Notes: generated by a model not told the origin, from the sequence alone. Shown: positions 43,259 through 52,762, counted from the first letter of the stretch. The stretch: DNA of 64,000 nucleotides from an uncultured Rikenellaceae bacterium (GCA_946486375.1 CAMLTW010000012.1:1-64000); one strand, 5' to 3'. A program made the numbers and translations.

Positions 43259-43600
43259 AAGTTTTGTTTCGGTTAGCGTTCGGTTTCCGAAAGGTAATAA
43301 AAATCCGGCTTCCCCGAACCGGCACCTGCCGTTTTTCCCGGAAGGGAGAGGAAAAAAGCCTGTGCCGGCGGAACCTTTTTCGGCCCGGAACGGAGGGAGC
43401 CGGGTCGCGGGCCTGCTTTTCCGGCGGTCGGAAGGGACGTTTTCACGAAAACGCCTTTGTCCGGAAAAGGCCCGTTTCGGGTTTCGGAATCCGGTCGGGG
43501 GTTTTCTCTCCTTCGAACCGACGAAAAGCGTCCGGAAGGAACGCAATACCGGGGATTTTGCCTACTTTTGTCCCCGGATTCGAACTAACTTTTTTACAAC
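43259..43600. other. Gene-free divergent gap between GH51 and M48 genes
   Basis: No gene or repeat-family member was seen. The sequence is GC-rich with several short hairpins. A -7 box for the M48 gene is at 43563-43570. Confidence 0.5.
43563..43570 (+). promoter_or_regulatory. -7 box of the M48 protease gene
   Basis: TACTTTTG (TAnnTTTG) 30 bases before the ATG at 43601. Confidence 0.5.
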
Positions 43601-44401
43601 ATGCAAAATATCAGACGTTTCGTATTTGTCGCGGCCGCATGCCTGCTGGGAGCCGGCACGGCCAGCGCGCAGTTCAACCTGAAAAAGGCCATCAGCGCCG
43701 GGGTGAAAACCGTGCAGGCGGTCACCCTGACCGACGAACAGGTGGCGGCCTACGCCCAGGAGTACATGGACTGGATGGATGCGCACAACCCCGTCTGCGA
43801 AGGGGACGATCCCTACGCGGTGCGGCTGGATTCCCTGACCCAGAAGTTCAACGGCTCCGACGGCCTGAACATCAAGGCCTACCGGGTGGTGGACGTGAAT
43901 GCGTTCTGCTGCGCCAACGGCGACATCCGGGTGTTCGCCGGCCTGATGGACATCATGAGCGACGAAGAACTGCTCGGGGTGATCGGGCATGAAATCGGCC
44001 ATTACATGAACAAGGACTCCAAGGCCGGGTTCCGGACGGCGCTCCTTTCCTCCGCCTTGCGGGAAGGGATCGGCGCGGCCGGCGGTACGGCGGCGAAACT
44101 TTCCGACTCGCAGATGGGCGACCTGAGCGAGGCGCTGGTGAGCGCCACCTATTCCCAGAAGCAGGAGCGGGCGGCGGACGACTACGGATACGAGTTCCTG
44201 AAGGGGCACGGCCTCAATCCGTGGGCGATGGCCATGTCGTTCGAGAAGCTGAAAAAGATGCAGGACGAAATGGGCGGAAACAAGACCAGCAAGGTGCAAC
44301 AGCTGTTCTCCACCCATCCCGACCTGGCGGCCCGCACGGAAGCCATGAGCCAACGCGCGGCCGCCGACGGTTTCGAACGGCCTGCCGCAGCGAACCGGTA
44401 G
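43601..44401 (+). CDS. M48 family zinc metalloprotease, exported
   Basis: A 266-residue protease with a signal peptide (MQNIRRFVFVAAACLLGAGTASA). The HExxH zinc motif is GHEIGHYMN near residue 130, and the third ligand lies in QKQERAADDYGYEFL. The end FSTHPDLAARTEAMSQRA is typical of BepA/LoiP-like periplasmic M48 enzymes that degrade misfolded outer membrane proteins. It is shorter than BepA and lacks TPR repeats, so it is closer to LoiP/YggG. Monocistronic, followed by a repeat-filled gap. Confidence 0.9.
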   Translation: MQNIRRFVFVAAACLLGAGTASAQFNLKKAISAGVKTVQAVTLTDEQVAAYAQEYMDWMDAHNPVCEGDDPYAVRLDSLTQKFNGSDGLNIKAYRVVDVNAFCCANGDIRVFAGLMDIMSDEELLGVIGHEIGHYMNKDSKAGFRTALLSSALREGIGAAGGTAAKLSDSQMGDLSEALVSATYSQKQERAADDYGYEFLKGHGLNPWAMAMSFEKLKKMQDEMGGNKTSKVQQLFSTHPDLAARTEAMSQRAAADGFERPAAANR

Positions 44402-44534
44402 AGAGGCTTCTTTGCCGTTCGGGAAAATCCCGGAGGATTCGACGCGGGACGATCACGATCGGTGACCGTCCCGCCGTCGTTTTCCATGCAGGCGTTCGGC
44501 CTTGCGTTCTTCCTGCCATCGGGGAACAGTATCG

Positions 44535-45285
44535 CTTTTACGTCATTGCGAGGAGCGGAGCGACGCGGCAACCAACGCCCGCAGCGAGAGCAAAGACCGC
44601 TCGAGGACTTTGCCGAGCAAGAAGGAGGTCAAACAAGCGTAGCGAAGTTTAATCTCATCCCGCAACTCCACCCGTCCCCCAAACCTCCGCACCCCGCTGC
44701 CTTTCGCGTCATTGCGAGGCTTCGTCAGAAGCCGTGGCAATCTCACCGAGTATAATTCCGTGCCCGGACTGTAAAGACGGCACGGATTAAGCGCAGGGAG
44801 GAAACCGAAATCGGCCGCAAGGCCGGATGAGCTAATCGACCGAAGGGAAGATAAACCGAAATCAGCCGCAAGGCCGGATGAGCTAATCGACCGTAAGGGA
44901 AGATAAACCGAGATCTGCCATTAGGCAGGACGAGCTAACCGACTGTAAGGAGGTAACATCCGTCCAAGGTTATGCGCTAACATTTGTTTTCTGCCGAGCA
45001 GGAGCAACGAAAAGACGCCGAAGGCGGATTAATCTCCGTCAAGTATAACGACAGAAATAAACAGACAGAGATCCTCACGTCGGGCCTTGCGGCCCCATGC
45101 TACTTCCCTACGCCTTTTCCGCTCCGGCGGCGACTGCGGGTTACGGTCAGTGACTCGGTACACCTTCGGTGTTCCTCGGTTGCGCTCGGAATGCCGCATT
45201 GTAACCGATTCCTCCCAACCATTCTCACCCTCATCACCCCGCGTCATTCCGACCGTCCCGTAACCACCCTCACTCCCGCCGTCCC
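44535..45285. repeat. Intergenic repeat block with tandem and family C/D elements
   Basis: The gap 44402-45333 holds no gene. A family D element in reverse orientation (44568-44655), a composite arm at 44708-44750, a tandem array (44802-44957), a family C tail to about 45035, and a composite centre at 45030-45075 follow in order, with further arms at 45183-45200 and 45241-45255. Confidence 0.75.
44802..44957. repeat. Three-copy tandem repeat, about 51-52 bp unit
   Basis: Units start with AAACCGA at 44802, 44853 and 44905. Each has a small hairpin (GGCCGCAAGGCC, GCCGCAAGGC or TGCCATTAGGCA) followed by a GAGCTAA-CGAC box and AAGGGAAGAT or AAGGAGGTAAC. Single copies of the unit form the head of family C elements elsewhere. 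Confidence 0.85.
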
Positions 45286-45333
45286 GAACCGGACATAACA
45301 TAAGGGAAACCAGTTCCCCCCTTCCTGCCGGAA

Positions 45334-45936
45334 CTATTTGAAGAATTTGCGCTGGAAAAGGAGCAGGTAGATGACCCCGACCGAGATGTAGGCGTCCGCC
45401 AGGTTGAACACCGGGCTGAAGAAGACGAAATCCCGTCCCCCGACCCACGGGAACCAGTCCGGGTAGGTCGACCGGATGATGGGAAAATAGAGCATGTCCA
45501 CCACATGACCGTGCAGGAACCCCGCATAGCCGCCCCCCGGCGGGAACAGCCCGGCGACCGTCCCGAATCCCGACTGGCTGAAGATCATCCCGTAGAACGC
45601 GCTGTCGATGATGTTCCCCAGCGCTCCGGCCAGAATCAGCGCGAAGCCCGCGATCACCCCCGACGGGGCGTGCCGTTTCACCAGCCGGCGCAGGTACCAG
45701 ATCAGCACGGCCACCGCCGCGATCCGGAACAGGCTCAGGAACAGCTTCCCGTAATCGCCTCCCAGCTCGAAGCCGTAGGCCGCCCCCGGATTCTCGATGA
45801 ACCGGATGTAGAACCATTTCCCGAACACGGGGATCATCTCGTCCAGCGTCATGTGGGTCTTGACGAGTATCTTCACCACCTGATCCACCAGCAGCAGCGC
45901 CACGATGAACCATACGACGTTTTTTCCCTTTTTCAT
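45334..45936 (-). CDS. lspA: Lipoprotein signal peptidase (signal peptidase II)
   Basis: A 200-residue inner membrane aspartic protease that cleaves the signal peptide of lipidated prolipoproteins. It has four hydrophobic helices and the family motifs VVKILVKTHM, ENPGAAYGFELG, GALGNIIDSAFYGMIF (first catalytic Asp) and PVFNLADAYISVGVIYLL (second Asp). The many lipoproteins in this window are its likely substrates. The ATG starts one base after the stop of the M28 peptidase gene (stop-to-start TAGGATG), so translation is probably coupled. Confidence 0.95.
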   Translation of the reverse strand: MKKGKNVVWFIVALLLVDQVVKILVKTHMTLDEMIPVFGKWFYIRFIENPGAAYGFELGGDYGKLFLSLFRIAAVAVLIWYLRRLVKRHAPSGVIAGFALILAGALGNIIDSAFYGMIFSQSGFGTVAGLFPPGGGYAGFLHGHVVDMLYFPIIRSTYPDWFPWVGGRDFVFFSPVFNLADAYISVGVIYLLLFQRKFFK

Positions 45937-45937
45937 C

Positions 45938-46915
45938 CTATCGTTTTTCTTGTGCTTTCCCGTCGGGCGTCAGCGGCGCCCCTTCCCGGACCAGCTTTTC
46001 CAGCACGGCGGAAGCGTGATCCGCGATCAGCCTCATGCCGTAATAATTGATCTTTTCCGGCCGGTCCGCCGCCTTGTGGTAGTCGGCGTGGATGCCCGTG
46101 TTGAAACAGAGGGCCGGAATCCCTTTCCGCAGGAAGGACAGGTAATCCGACGCCGCCCGCGTTTCCCTTTCGTAATGCACGGGGGCCAGCTCCGACAGCG
46201 GAGGCGGAATTTCCCGCAGGAAAGCCCACGGCCCGCAGGCCGTATCCGCTCCCAGCAGGAGCAGTCCCCGTTCGGTCGTCAGGCGTCCCACCATGTCGAA
46301 ATTGAACATCCCCGCGATCCGCTTCCCCTGCGGCAGCGGCGGGTTTTCGCAGAAATGGCGCGACCCCAGCAGGCCGGCCTCCTCCCCGCCGAACAGCACC
46401 ACCAGCACGCTGCGGCGCAGCTCCCGCCGGTTCCGGGCCAGTTCCGCGGCCAGCTCCAGCGTCAGGGCCGTTCCCGAAGCGTTGTCGTCGGCTCCGTAGA
46501 GGACTTCGGCGTCATAGCCTTCACCCTGCCGCCCCATGTGGTCGTAATGGGCGCCCACCACGATCACTTCATCCCGCAAGACGGGGTCGTTCCCTTCGAG
46601 CCAGCCCGCCACGTTGAACGAACGCACCGTCTCTCCGCGGCCTTCCTCCGCAAAAGGCCCGATGCCGTCTTCGTACAACAGGCGCATTCCCCGGTACGAA
46701 GCCAGCCGGTCGCGGATCCACCGCGCCGCCAGCGTGTCCCCCCGGCTTCCGGCGGCCCTTCCTTCCAGCTCCGGACTGCAAAGGGCCTCCACGCTTTCCC
46801 GCAAGCCCTCTTCCGTCACCCGGAGCCACTGCGCCCGCACCGGAACCGCCGTCAGCAGAACCAGCGCGACCGCCGCCAGCCGTTTTCCCGTTCGGGAAAA
46901 CCTAAACCGAAGCAT
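45938..46915 (-). CDS. M28 family zinc aminopeptidase, exported
   Basis: A 325-residue peptidase with a signal peptide (MLRFRFSRTGKRLAAVALVLLTAVPVRA). The two-zinc motifs of M28 are present: VVGAHYDHMG, YGADDNASGTA (bridging Asp), LFGGEEAGLLGS (catalytic Glu and ligand) and NFDMVGR, with a late His in NTGIHADYHKAAD. Broad aminopeptidase action outside the cytoplasm is expected. Its start overlaps the end of the SRPBCC gene by 14 bases and lspA follows after one base, so the three genes form one operon. Confidence 0.92.
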   Translation of the reverse strand: MLRFRFSRTGKRLAAVALVLLTAVPVRAQWLRVTEEGLRESVEALCSPELEGRAAGSRGDTLAARWIRDRLASYRGMRLLYEDGIGPFAEEGRGETVRSFNVAGWLEGNDPVLRDEVIVVGAHYDHMGRQGEGYDAEVLYGADDNASGTALTLELAAELARNRRELRRSVLVVLFGGEEAGLLGSRHFCENPPLPQGKRIAGMFNFDMVGRLTTERGLLLLGADTACGPWAFLREIPPPLSELAPVHYERETRAASDYLSFLRKGIPALCFNTGIHADYHKAADRPEKINYYGMRLIADHASAVLEKLVREGAPLTPDGKAQEKR

Positions 46916-47312
46916 GGTTGAAGGCCTCCGCGATCTTTTCCGCGATGTCGTCCAGCCCCTTTTGCAGCTTGCTCCCTACCATCATCTTCATCATCATGTT
47001 GAGTTTGGCGTGAAGCGTCAGCCGCATCCGGGTATCGTCCGGAGCCAGCCCCTTGAGCTGAATCCAGAAGAAGAACTCGAACGGCGAGCCGTCGTCTCCC
47101 GTGAGCTTGATGCAGGAATAGGGGGTCTTTTCCACCATCTTCAGCCGGGCCGTGAACCCCTTGACCTGGAAAGAGCAGGTGTCCGCGTCGGCCGTCCAGC
47201 CGTCCACCTTGTCCCGGAGCAGCGGCGTGAAATGGTTGAAGTCCGACAAAAGCGTATAAATCGACGCGTCGGAGCGGTTGATCCGCACCTGTTTGCTGAC
47301 GTATTTTTCCAT
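46902..47312 (-). CDS. SRPBCC (START/polyketide cyclase-like) domain protein
   Basis: A 136-residue cytoplasmic protein of the helix-grip fold, with SDASIYTLLSDFNHFTPL near the start and a long C-terminal helix (KGLDDIAEKIAEAFNHASV). Such proteins bind hydrophobic ligands; the ligand here is unknown. The start at 47312 is chosen because CAAGGAGGAAAACACG precedes it, a textbook ribosome-binding site; a start 54 bases upstream lacks one. It leads the operon with the M28 peptidase and lspA. Confidence 0.83.
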   Translation of the reverse strand: MEKYVSKQVRINRSDASIYTLLSDFNHFTPLLRDKVDGWTADADTCSFQVKGFTARLKMVEKTPYSCIKLTGDDGSPFEFFFWIQLKGLAPDDTRMRLTLHAKLNMMMKMMVGSKLQKGLDDIAEKIAEAFNHASV

Positions 47313-47485
47313 CGTGTTTTCCTCCTTGTCCGGCCTTTGCGTGTCCCCGCTGTTTGCCGCAGGCACAGGGCCGTTTCAGTGTGATAACGTTCATTTCCCG
47401 TCCGAACGCATGCGCCCGGACGTTTTTTCCGGCGGTTTCGGGGCAGACCCGTACGCCGCCGTATCCTCCCCTTCCTGAAAAAGGG

Positions 47486-48121
47486 TTATTTGCCCCACGT
47501 TTCCGGGCTGCTGCGCCACTCCCGGAGCCGGGCGAGGTCTTCCTCCCGCACGTATCCCTGCTCGACGGCCAAGTCGATCATGGCGTTGTAGTTGCTCAGG
47601 GTGTCGAGCCGCACGCCGGCCTTCCGGAAATTCTCCTGCGCCTTCGGGAAACCGTAGGTGAAAATCGCCACCATGCCCAGCACTTCGCATCCGGCGTCGC
47701 GCAAGGCCTCCACCGCGCCGAGGCTGCTCCCCCCCGTGGAAACGAGGTCTTCCACCACGACCACGCGCGAGCCGGGGCGGTATTCCCCTTCCACCTGGTT
47801 GGTCAGTCCGTGGCTCTTGGGCGCGGAGCGGACGTAGATGAACGGTTTCCCCAGCTTTTCGGCCACCAGCGCCCCGTGGGCGATCGCTCCCGTGGCGACC
47901 CCGGCGATGATCTCGGCTTCGGGATACTTTTCCGCGATGATTTCCGCGAAACTTTCGTAAACCTCCCGGCGCACGGCGGGATAGGAAAGGATTTTGCGGT
48001 TGTCGCAGTAAATCGGCGAGAACCAGCCCGAAGCCCACGTGAAATGGTTTGCGGGATTTAATTTTATTGCCTTTATTTGCAATAAATTTCGGGCGATCCG
48101 TTTTTCAATATCAGTCATCAT
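47486..48121 (-). CDS. pyrE: Orotate phosphoribosyltransferase
   Basis: A 211-residue pyrimidine biosynthesis enzyme joining orotate and PRPP to make OMP. Motifs are HFTWASGWFSPIYCDNRK (substrate loop), IIAGVATGAIAHGALVAEKL and the PRPP loop VVVVEDLVSTGGSS. It starts MMTDIEKRIARNLLQ; either Met may be used. Its ATG and that of the Nudix gene on the other strand share two bases, so each promoter must lie inside the other gene. No other pyr gene is nearby. Confidence 0.96.
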   Translation of the reverse strand: MMTDIEKRIARNLLQIKAIKLNPANHFTWASGWFSPIYCDNRKILSYPAVRREVYESFAEIIAEKYPEAEIIAGVATGAIAHGALVAEKLGKPFIYVRSAPKSHGLTNQVEGEYRPGSRVVVVEDLVSTGGSSLGAVEALRDAGCEVLGMVAIFTYGFPKAQENFRKAGVRLDTLSNYNAMIDLAVEQGYVREEDLARLREWRSSPETWGK

Positions 48122-48734
48122 GTACAAACTCTTTTTATCCGACAGGACGATTACGCTGGACGACGATGCCGCCCGGTATCCGGCGGGACGGACCGTTCGG
48201 GTCGCGCCTTCCGATCCGCTGCTCGGAAAGACAAAGTTGTTACAAAAAGTTCGAAATACCAAAAACCTGATCCTGATAACGGACGATCCCCGCGCCGCAT
48301 ACGAAAAAATCCTTTCCGGCTTCCCGGCCATCGAAGCCGCCGGAGGGCTGACCCTGAACCCGGCGGGGGAAATCCTGATGATCTTCCGCCACACGCGCTG
48401 GGATTTGCCCAAGGGAAAACGGGAAGCGGGGGAGTCGCTCGAAAGCTGCGCCCTGCGGGAGGTGCGGGAGGAATGCGGCATCGAGTCGGGGCTGACGCTG
48501 AAGGATTTCCTGCTGACCACCTGCCACCTCTACCAACTGGCGGGGAAATGGGTTTCCAAGCGGACGCACTGGTACCGGATGGAATACGCGGCGCGGGAAG
48601 TGCTCCGCCCGCAGACCGAAGAGGGCATCACCGCGCTGGCGTGGGTGTCTCCCTCGAAACTGGACACTTACCTGAGAACCACCTATCCCACGATCGTGGA
48701 CGTGTTCCGCGCCGCCGGCTACCGGATCGAGTAA
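48120..48734 (+). CDS. Nudix hydrolase
   Basis: A 204-residue protein with the Nudix box GKREAGESLESCALREVREECGI near residue 100 (pattern Gx5Ex7REUxEExGU), preceded by a beta-rich N-terminal region of about 70 residues. It hydrolyses a nucleoside diphosphate linked to some group; the substrate is not readable. The start at 48120 (MYKLFLSD) is chosen because the upstream extension would run back through the pyrE coding region. It is divergent to pyrE with overlapping start codons. Confidence 0.9.
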   Translation: MYKLFLSDRTITLDDDAARYPAGRTVRVAPSDPLLGKTKLLQKVRNTKNLILITDDPRAAYEKILSGFPAIEAAGGLTLNPAGEILMIFRHTRWDLPKGKREAGESLESCALREVREECGIESGLTLKDFLLTTCHLYQLAGKWVSKRTHWYRMEYAAREVLRPQTEEGITALAWVSPSKLDTYLRTTYPTIVDVFRAAGYRIE

Positions 48735-48871
48735 GCCGGGGAGCGTTACGATTTTCAAGCCACCGGCAATCTCCGCCACCTTTCGTCAGGCCGGATGAGC
48801 CAATCGACCATAAGGAGGTAACAACCGGGTACGCGCTGACACCGGAGTGCAGCGACGCGGCAGCGGTGGCA
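48735..48871. repeat. Family C fragment
   Basis: About 48785-48830 is a partial family C element (GATGAGCCAATCGACC, then AAGGAGGTAAC at 48812-48822). No gene is seen in this gap. Confidence 0.6.
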
Positions 48872-49408
48872 TTATCGTCGGTCTTCGAGGGTTCGGATGA
48901 CCGTTTCCAGCTCGTCCAGCTGGCGGATAAAAAAGGACTTCATCCGACGGATGCAGCCTGCAAAGGGAACTATCCGCTCTAAAAACAGGTTCCGATCCAT
49001 CGCAATGTCGATCATCCGATGACGCTCTCTGTAGTAGATTCGCTGATCGGCTATGTACCAGTCGCAGGCTTTTTGGATCAGGTGGTTGTTCTCCAGCCAG
49101 GGACGGTTTAGCAGCAGGCAGAGCTTTCGGGCCTGGTCGATGCGTCCTTTGAGGGCCTTGAGCCGTTTCAGATCGGAGCAGCGAGGGGGAAGCTCCGGAC
49201 AAAAAAGGCGGGAAAGGTGGAGGCAACAGGCTTTCGTTTGCTCGAAATCGAGCGAAGGGCTTTCTTCGGCTGTAAGATCGAAAGGGTGGTTTTCTTCGGC
49301 CTGCCCGGAATCGGAAGAAAGGTTCGCATCGGCAGAGGCTGCCGAAAGGTCGGTGGATTCGTCGGTTTGGGTTACTTGTACCGGGATGATGCTTTTTGTT
49401 CCGTCCAT
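48872..49408 (-). CDS. Helical hypothetical protein (paralogue of the gene at the left edge)
   Basis: A 178-residue protein. Residues 1-70 are acidic and Ser/Asp/Glu-rich, with no signal peptide (ESTDLSAASADANLSSDSG). Residues 75-178 are basic and helical (LKALKGRIDQARKLCLLL) with several Cys. The last 100 residues match the partial protein at 1-308 almost exactly. The family is not recognised. The start at 49408 (MDGTKSIIP) is chosen because translation further upstream would pass through the structured RNA at 49452-49615. The gene lies about 44 bases behind that RNA and its terminator, so it may be expressed by read-through. Confidence 0.75.
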   Translation of the reverse strand: MDGTKSIIPVQVTQTDESTDLSAASADANLSSDSGQAEENHPFDLTAEESPSLDFEQTKACCLHLSRLFCPELPPRCSDLKRLKALKGRIDQARKLCLLLNRPWLENNHLIQKACDWYIADQRIYYRERHRMIDIAMDRNLFLERIVPFAGCIRRMKSFFIRQLDELETVIRTLEDRR

Positions 49409-49442
49409 AGCTTTGCAGGTTTGAGGGTTAGCCGGGAGACGG

Positions 49443-49468
49443 AAAAACAAAAAAGCGGTTCCGCCTTT
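49443..49468 (-). terminator. Terminator-like hairpin at the end of the structured RNA
   Basis: On the minus strand GCGG-AA-CCGC, extended by AAA/TTT with one bulge, is followed by TTTTTTGTTTTT. The stem is short but the T run is long. It sits between the structured RNA and the ATG at 49408. Confidence 0.5.
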
Positions 49469-49615
49469 CCCGTTGCATTCCACTCTAAAAGCAGTGGGCG
49501 CATTAACGCTCCACACGGGGGTACGAAACCGCCGTATCGGAAAAAGGGGCGGGTATAAAAATACCCGCCACCGGATACATGGCAGGCTTTCACCTGCTTT
49601 TAGAGTAAAGAATGC
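49452..49615 (-). ncRNA. Candidate structured small RNA or regulatory leader
   Basis: On the minus strand the RNA would begin near 49615, six or so bases after a good promoter (49620-49650). GAATGC/GCATTC plus a perfect 13-bp stem (ACTCTAAAAGCAG at 49482-49494 with CTGCTTTTAGAGT at 49594-49606) closes the element, interrupted by a 1x3 internal loop. Inside are a perfect 9-bp hairpin (GGCGGGTAT/ATACCCGCC, 49548-49569, loop AAAA) extended by GTATCGG/CCGGATAC, and a GTGG-GCG/CGC-CCAC hairpin. A T-run terminator follows. A closing stem, a bubble and a long terminal arm recall 6S RNA, but a riboswitch-like leader for the downstream gene is equally possible. Confidence 0.5.
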
Positions 49616-49619
49616 ATGA

Positions 49620-49650
49620 CAAACATAGGAAAATAATCCGGATAATCAAA
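49620..49650 (-). promoter_or_regulatory. Promoter of the structured RNA
   Basis: Minus strand: TTTG (49647-49650), 19-base spacer, TATGTTTG (49620-49627). Both boxes and the spacing match the Bacteroidota consensus TTTG-N19/20-TAnnTTTG, the best match in the window with that of gapA. Confidence 0.7.
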
Positions 49651-49823
49651 GAAGGCGGTTAAGTTTTCGAGAGGAAATGTTGCGGAAAGTCTTCCGACCG
49701 TTCCGAAACCCCGGTTACAATGCGTCATGCTAAGGAGCAACGAAACCGCCGAAAGGCGGTTTGATCCAACCCCATCATCTCCGGCCCTCTATCCCTCGTA
49801 ACGGCGATGCGTGCAATCCTTCC

Positions 49824-49864
49824 GAAAACAAAAAGCCCTGCCGCGCATAGCGCGCGGCAGGGCT
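49824..49864 (-). terminator. Terminator of the manganese catalase gene
   Basis: AGCCCTGCCGCGC and GCGCGGCAGGGCT form a perfect 13-bp stem around five bases; on the minus strand it is followed by TTTTTGTTTT. It lies about 90 bases after the stop at 49954. Confidence 0.85.
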
Positions 49865-49953
49865 GGCACCGACCCCCTCGCCGTGGTACACTACACGGCT
49901 CTCATCCGGATTCCTCCGTCTCCTTTCCGGGGGTCTTTCGCAAAAACAAGCGG

Positions 49954-50943
49954 TTATTCCTCCAGAACGGCTTCCGCTTTCCGGGCCCGCATCCGTTCTC
50001 CCTTTTCCTCCATGCCGTAACGGCTCCATTGCAGGTCGGTACGCGGCATGGACGAATTCACTTCTTCGCTCCGCTGCTTGCTGAGCTGCTTGTCCATTTT
50101 CCGCACCGAGGCTTCCGTCCGGTCGGTGCCGGTCGGCTTCATGTTCCGGAGGCCGTCCGTTTCGTTCACCTGTTCCACCGGATCGTCGATGTACTGCCAC
50201 GTTTCGCCCAGACCGGCGCTCTTGCCTTCGTTCCACGGCCCGCGGGCGTCTTCTCCCTTCGAGGTGTCGTAGTACAGGTTGCTGTATTTCGGATCGCTCT
50301 GCAGCACCGCCGGCGGGAAATTCGGCCGGATGGTTTCCAGCGCCGCCTGGAACTGCTGGAAGTGGGCGACTTCCCGCGTCATCAGGAAACCGAGGGTTTC
50401 CCGGACGTCCGGATCGTCCGTGAATTTCAGCAGGTATTCGTAGACGATTTTGGCGCGGGATTCGGCGGCGATGTTCGACCGCAGGTCTACGGTCAGTTCG
50501 CCGTTGGCGTTCACGTACGCCCCCTGCCAGGGCACCCCGTTGCTGTCGGTCAGCCGGGGGCCTCCCCCCGTCAGCACGCCGAACTGGGGATTGGCCAGCA
50601 CGGCCTGGATCAGCACGTCCCGCAAGCTGTCGCGGTCGGGCATGGCGGTGATGTCGGCGGTTTCCACCGCGTCTTTCAGTTCGCCGTTCACGCCGGCCAG
50701 CAGCATCTGGATGGTGGCGCCCACGATTTCGAGGTGGGAGAGTTCCTCGGTGGCGATGTCCATCAGCATGTCGTACTTGTCGGGATAGGGCTTTTTGCAC
50801 GCGAAAGCCTGCACGAAATACTGCATGGCGGCTTTCAACTCGCCGTTAGGGCCTCCGAACTGTTCGAGCAGGAGTTTGGCGAAACGCGGATCGGGCCGGG
50901 AGACCCGTGCGTTGAACTGTAATTCTTTTACATGACAAAACAT
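49954..50943 (-). CDS. Manganese (non-heme) catalase
   Basis: A 329-residue dimanganese catalase that removes hydrogen peroxide. Ligand motifs of the four-helix core are EELSHLEIVGA (near residue 68) and REVAHFQQFQAALE (near 190), with an upstream Glu in the FGGPNGELKAAMQYF helix. LTGGGPRLTDSNGVPW is also typical. The protein has a long C-terminal tail of about 100 residues, with RSEEVNSSMPRTDLQWS, common to the larger members. The start MFCHVKELQFNARVS at 50943 matches the family. It protects an anaerobe from oxygen stress. A strong terminator follows. Confidence 0.93.
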   Translation of the reverse strand: MFCHVKELQFNARVSRPDPRFAKLLLEQFGGPNGELKAAMQYFVQAFACKKPYPDKYDMLMDIATEELSHLEIVGATIQMLLAGVNGELKDAVETADITAMPDRDSLRDVLIQAVLANPQFGVLTGGGPRLTDSNGVPWQGAYVNANGELTVDLRSNIAAESRAKIVYEYLLKFTDDPDVRETLGFLMTREVAHFQQFQAALETIRPNFPPAVLQSDPKYSNLYYDTSKGEDARGPWNEGKSAGLGETWQYIDDPVEQVNETDGLRNMKPTGTDRTEASVRKMDKQLSKQRSEEVNSSMPRTDLQWSRYGMEEKGERMRARKAEAVLEE

Positions 50944-51270
50944 AGTATGCGCTTTTTGATGAAGTTTTTCGCTGTCCGGCAGGGGGGCTTCGTTTCCTCC
51001 CCCGACGGGATGCCTGTGCCGCACGCGGGCCGGGCCTGCGCCCGGCTGCCGGAAAGACCGGCCGGAGCATCCGTGTGTGCCGTGTCCGTGTCCGATACGG
51101 GCGCGGCACCCGTTCTTTTCATACAAAACACCTGCCAAAAGCTCCCTCCGGATCACGCATTCCGCCTGCTTCCATGCGCTTTCCGGCTCCGTTGTCCCCG
51201 CGGACAGCGGGTATACGGAAAAAACGATCCGGACGGAGTGCGTTCCCCCGCCCGGATTTCCCGACAACGA
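50944..51270. other. Gene-free leader region of the manganese catalase gene
   Basis: About 330 bases between the gapA terminator and the catalase start hold no gene and no repeat-family element. The sequence is GC-rich with inverted stretches, and no clear TAnnTTTG box was found, so the promoter and the leader length are uncertain. Confidence 0.4.
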
Positions 51271-51302
51271 AAAAGCTCCGGGAAACCTCCCGGAGCTTTT
51301 TT
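51271..51302 (-). terminator. Terminator of gapA
   Basis: AAAAGCTCCGGGA pairs perfectly with TCCCGGAGCTTTT around AACC; T runs exist on both sides, so it can act on either strand. It lies about 80 bases after the gapA stop. Confidence 0.85.
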
Positions 51303-51384
51303 CACGGACACGGAAAGGGTTTCCCCTTCCGGCCCTCGGTATGCCGCGATGCCCCGCCGAAAGCGGGGACAAACGCCGATACCT

Positions 51385-52762
<1,378 letters not shown>

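Noticed and set aside
44802..44957. Tandem units considered as a CRISPR array
   Set aside because: Only three units, no unique spacers between conserved repeats, and no cas genes in the window.
47398..47430. Hairpin CGTCCG...CGGACG with T run before pyrE's end
   Set aside because: The T run is on the plus strand while both flanking genes are on the minus strand, so it does not serve as their terminator; not listed as a feature.
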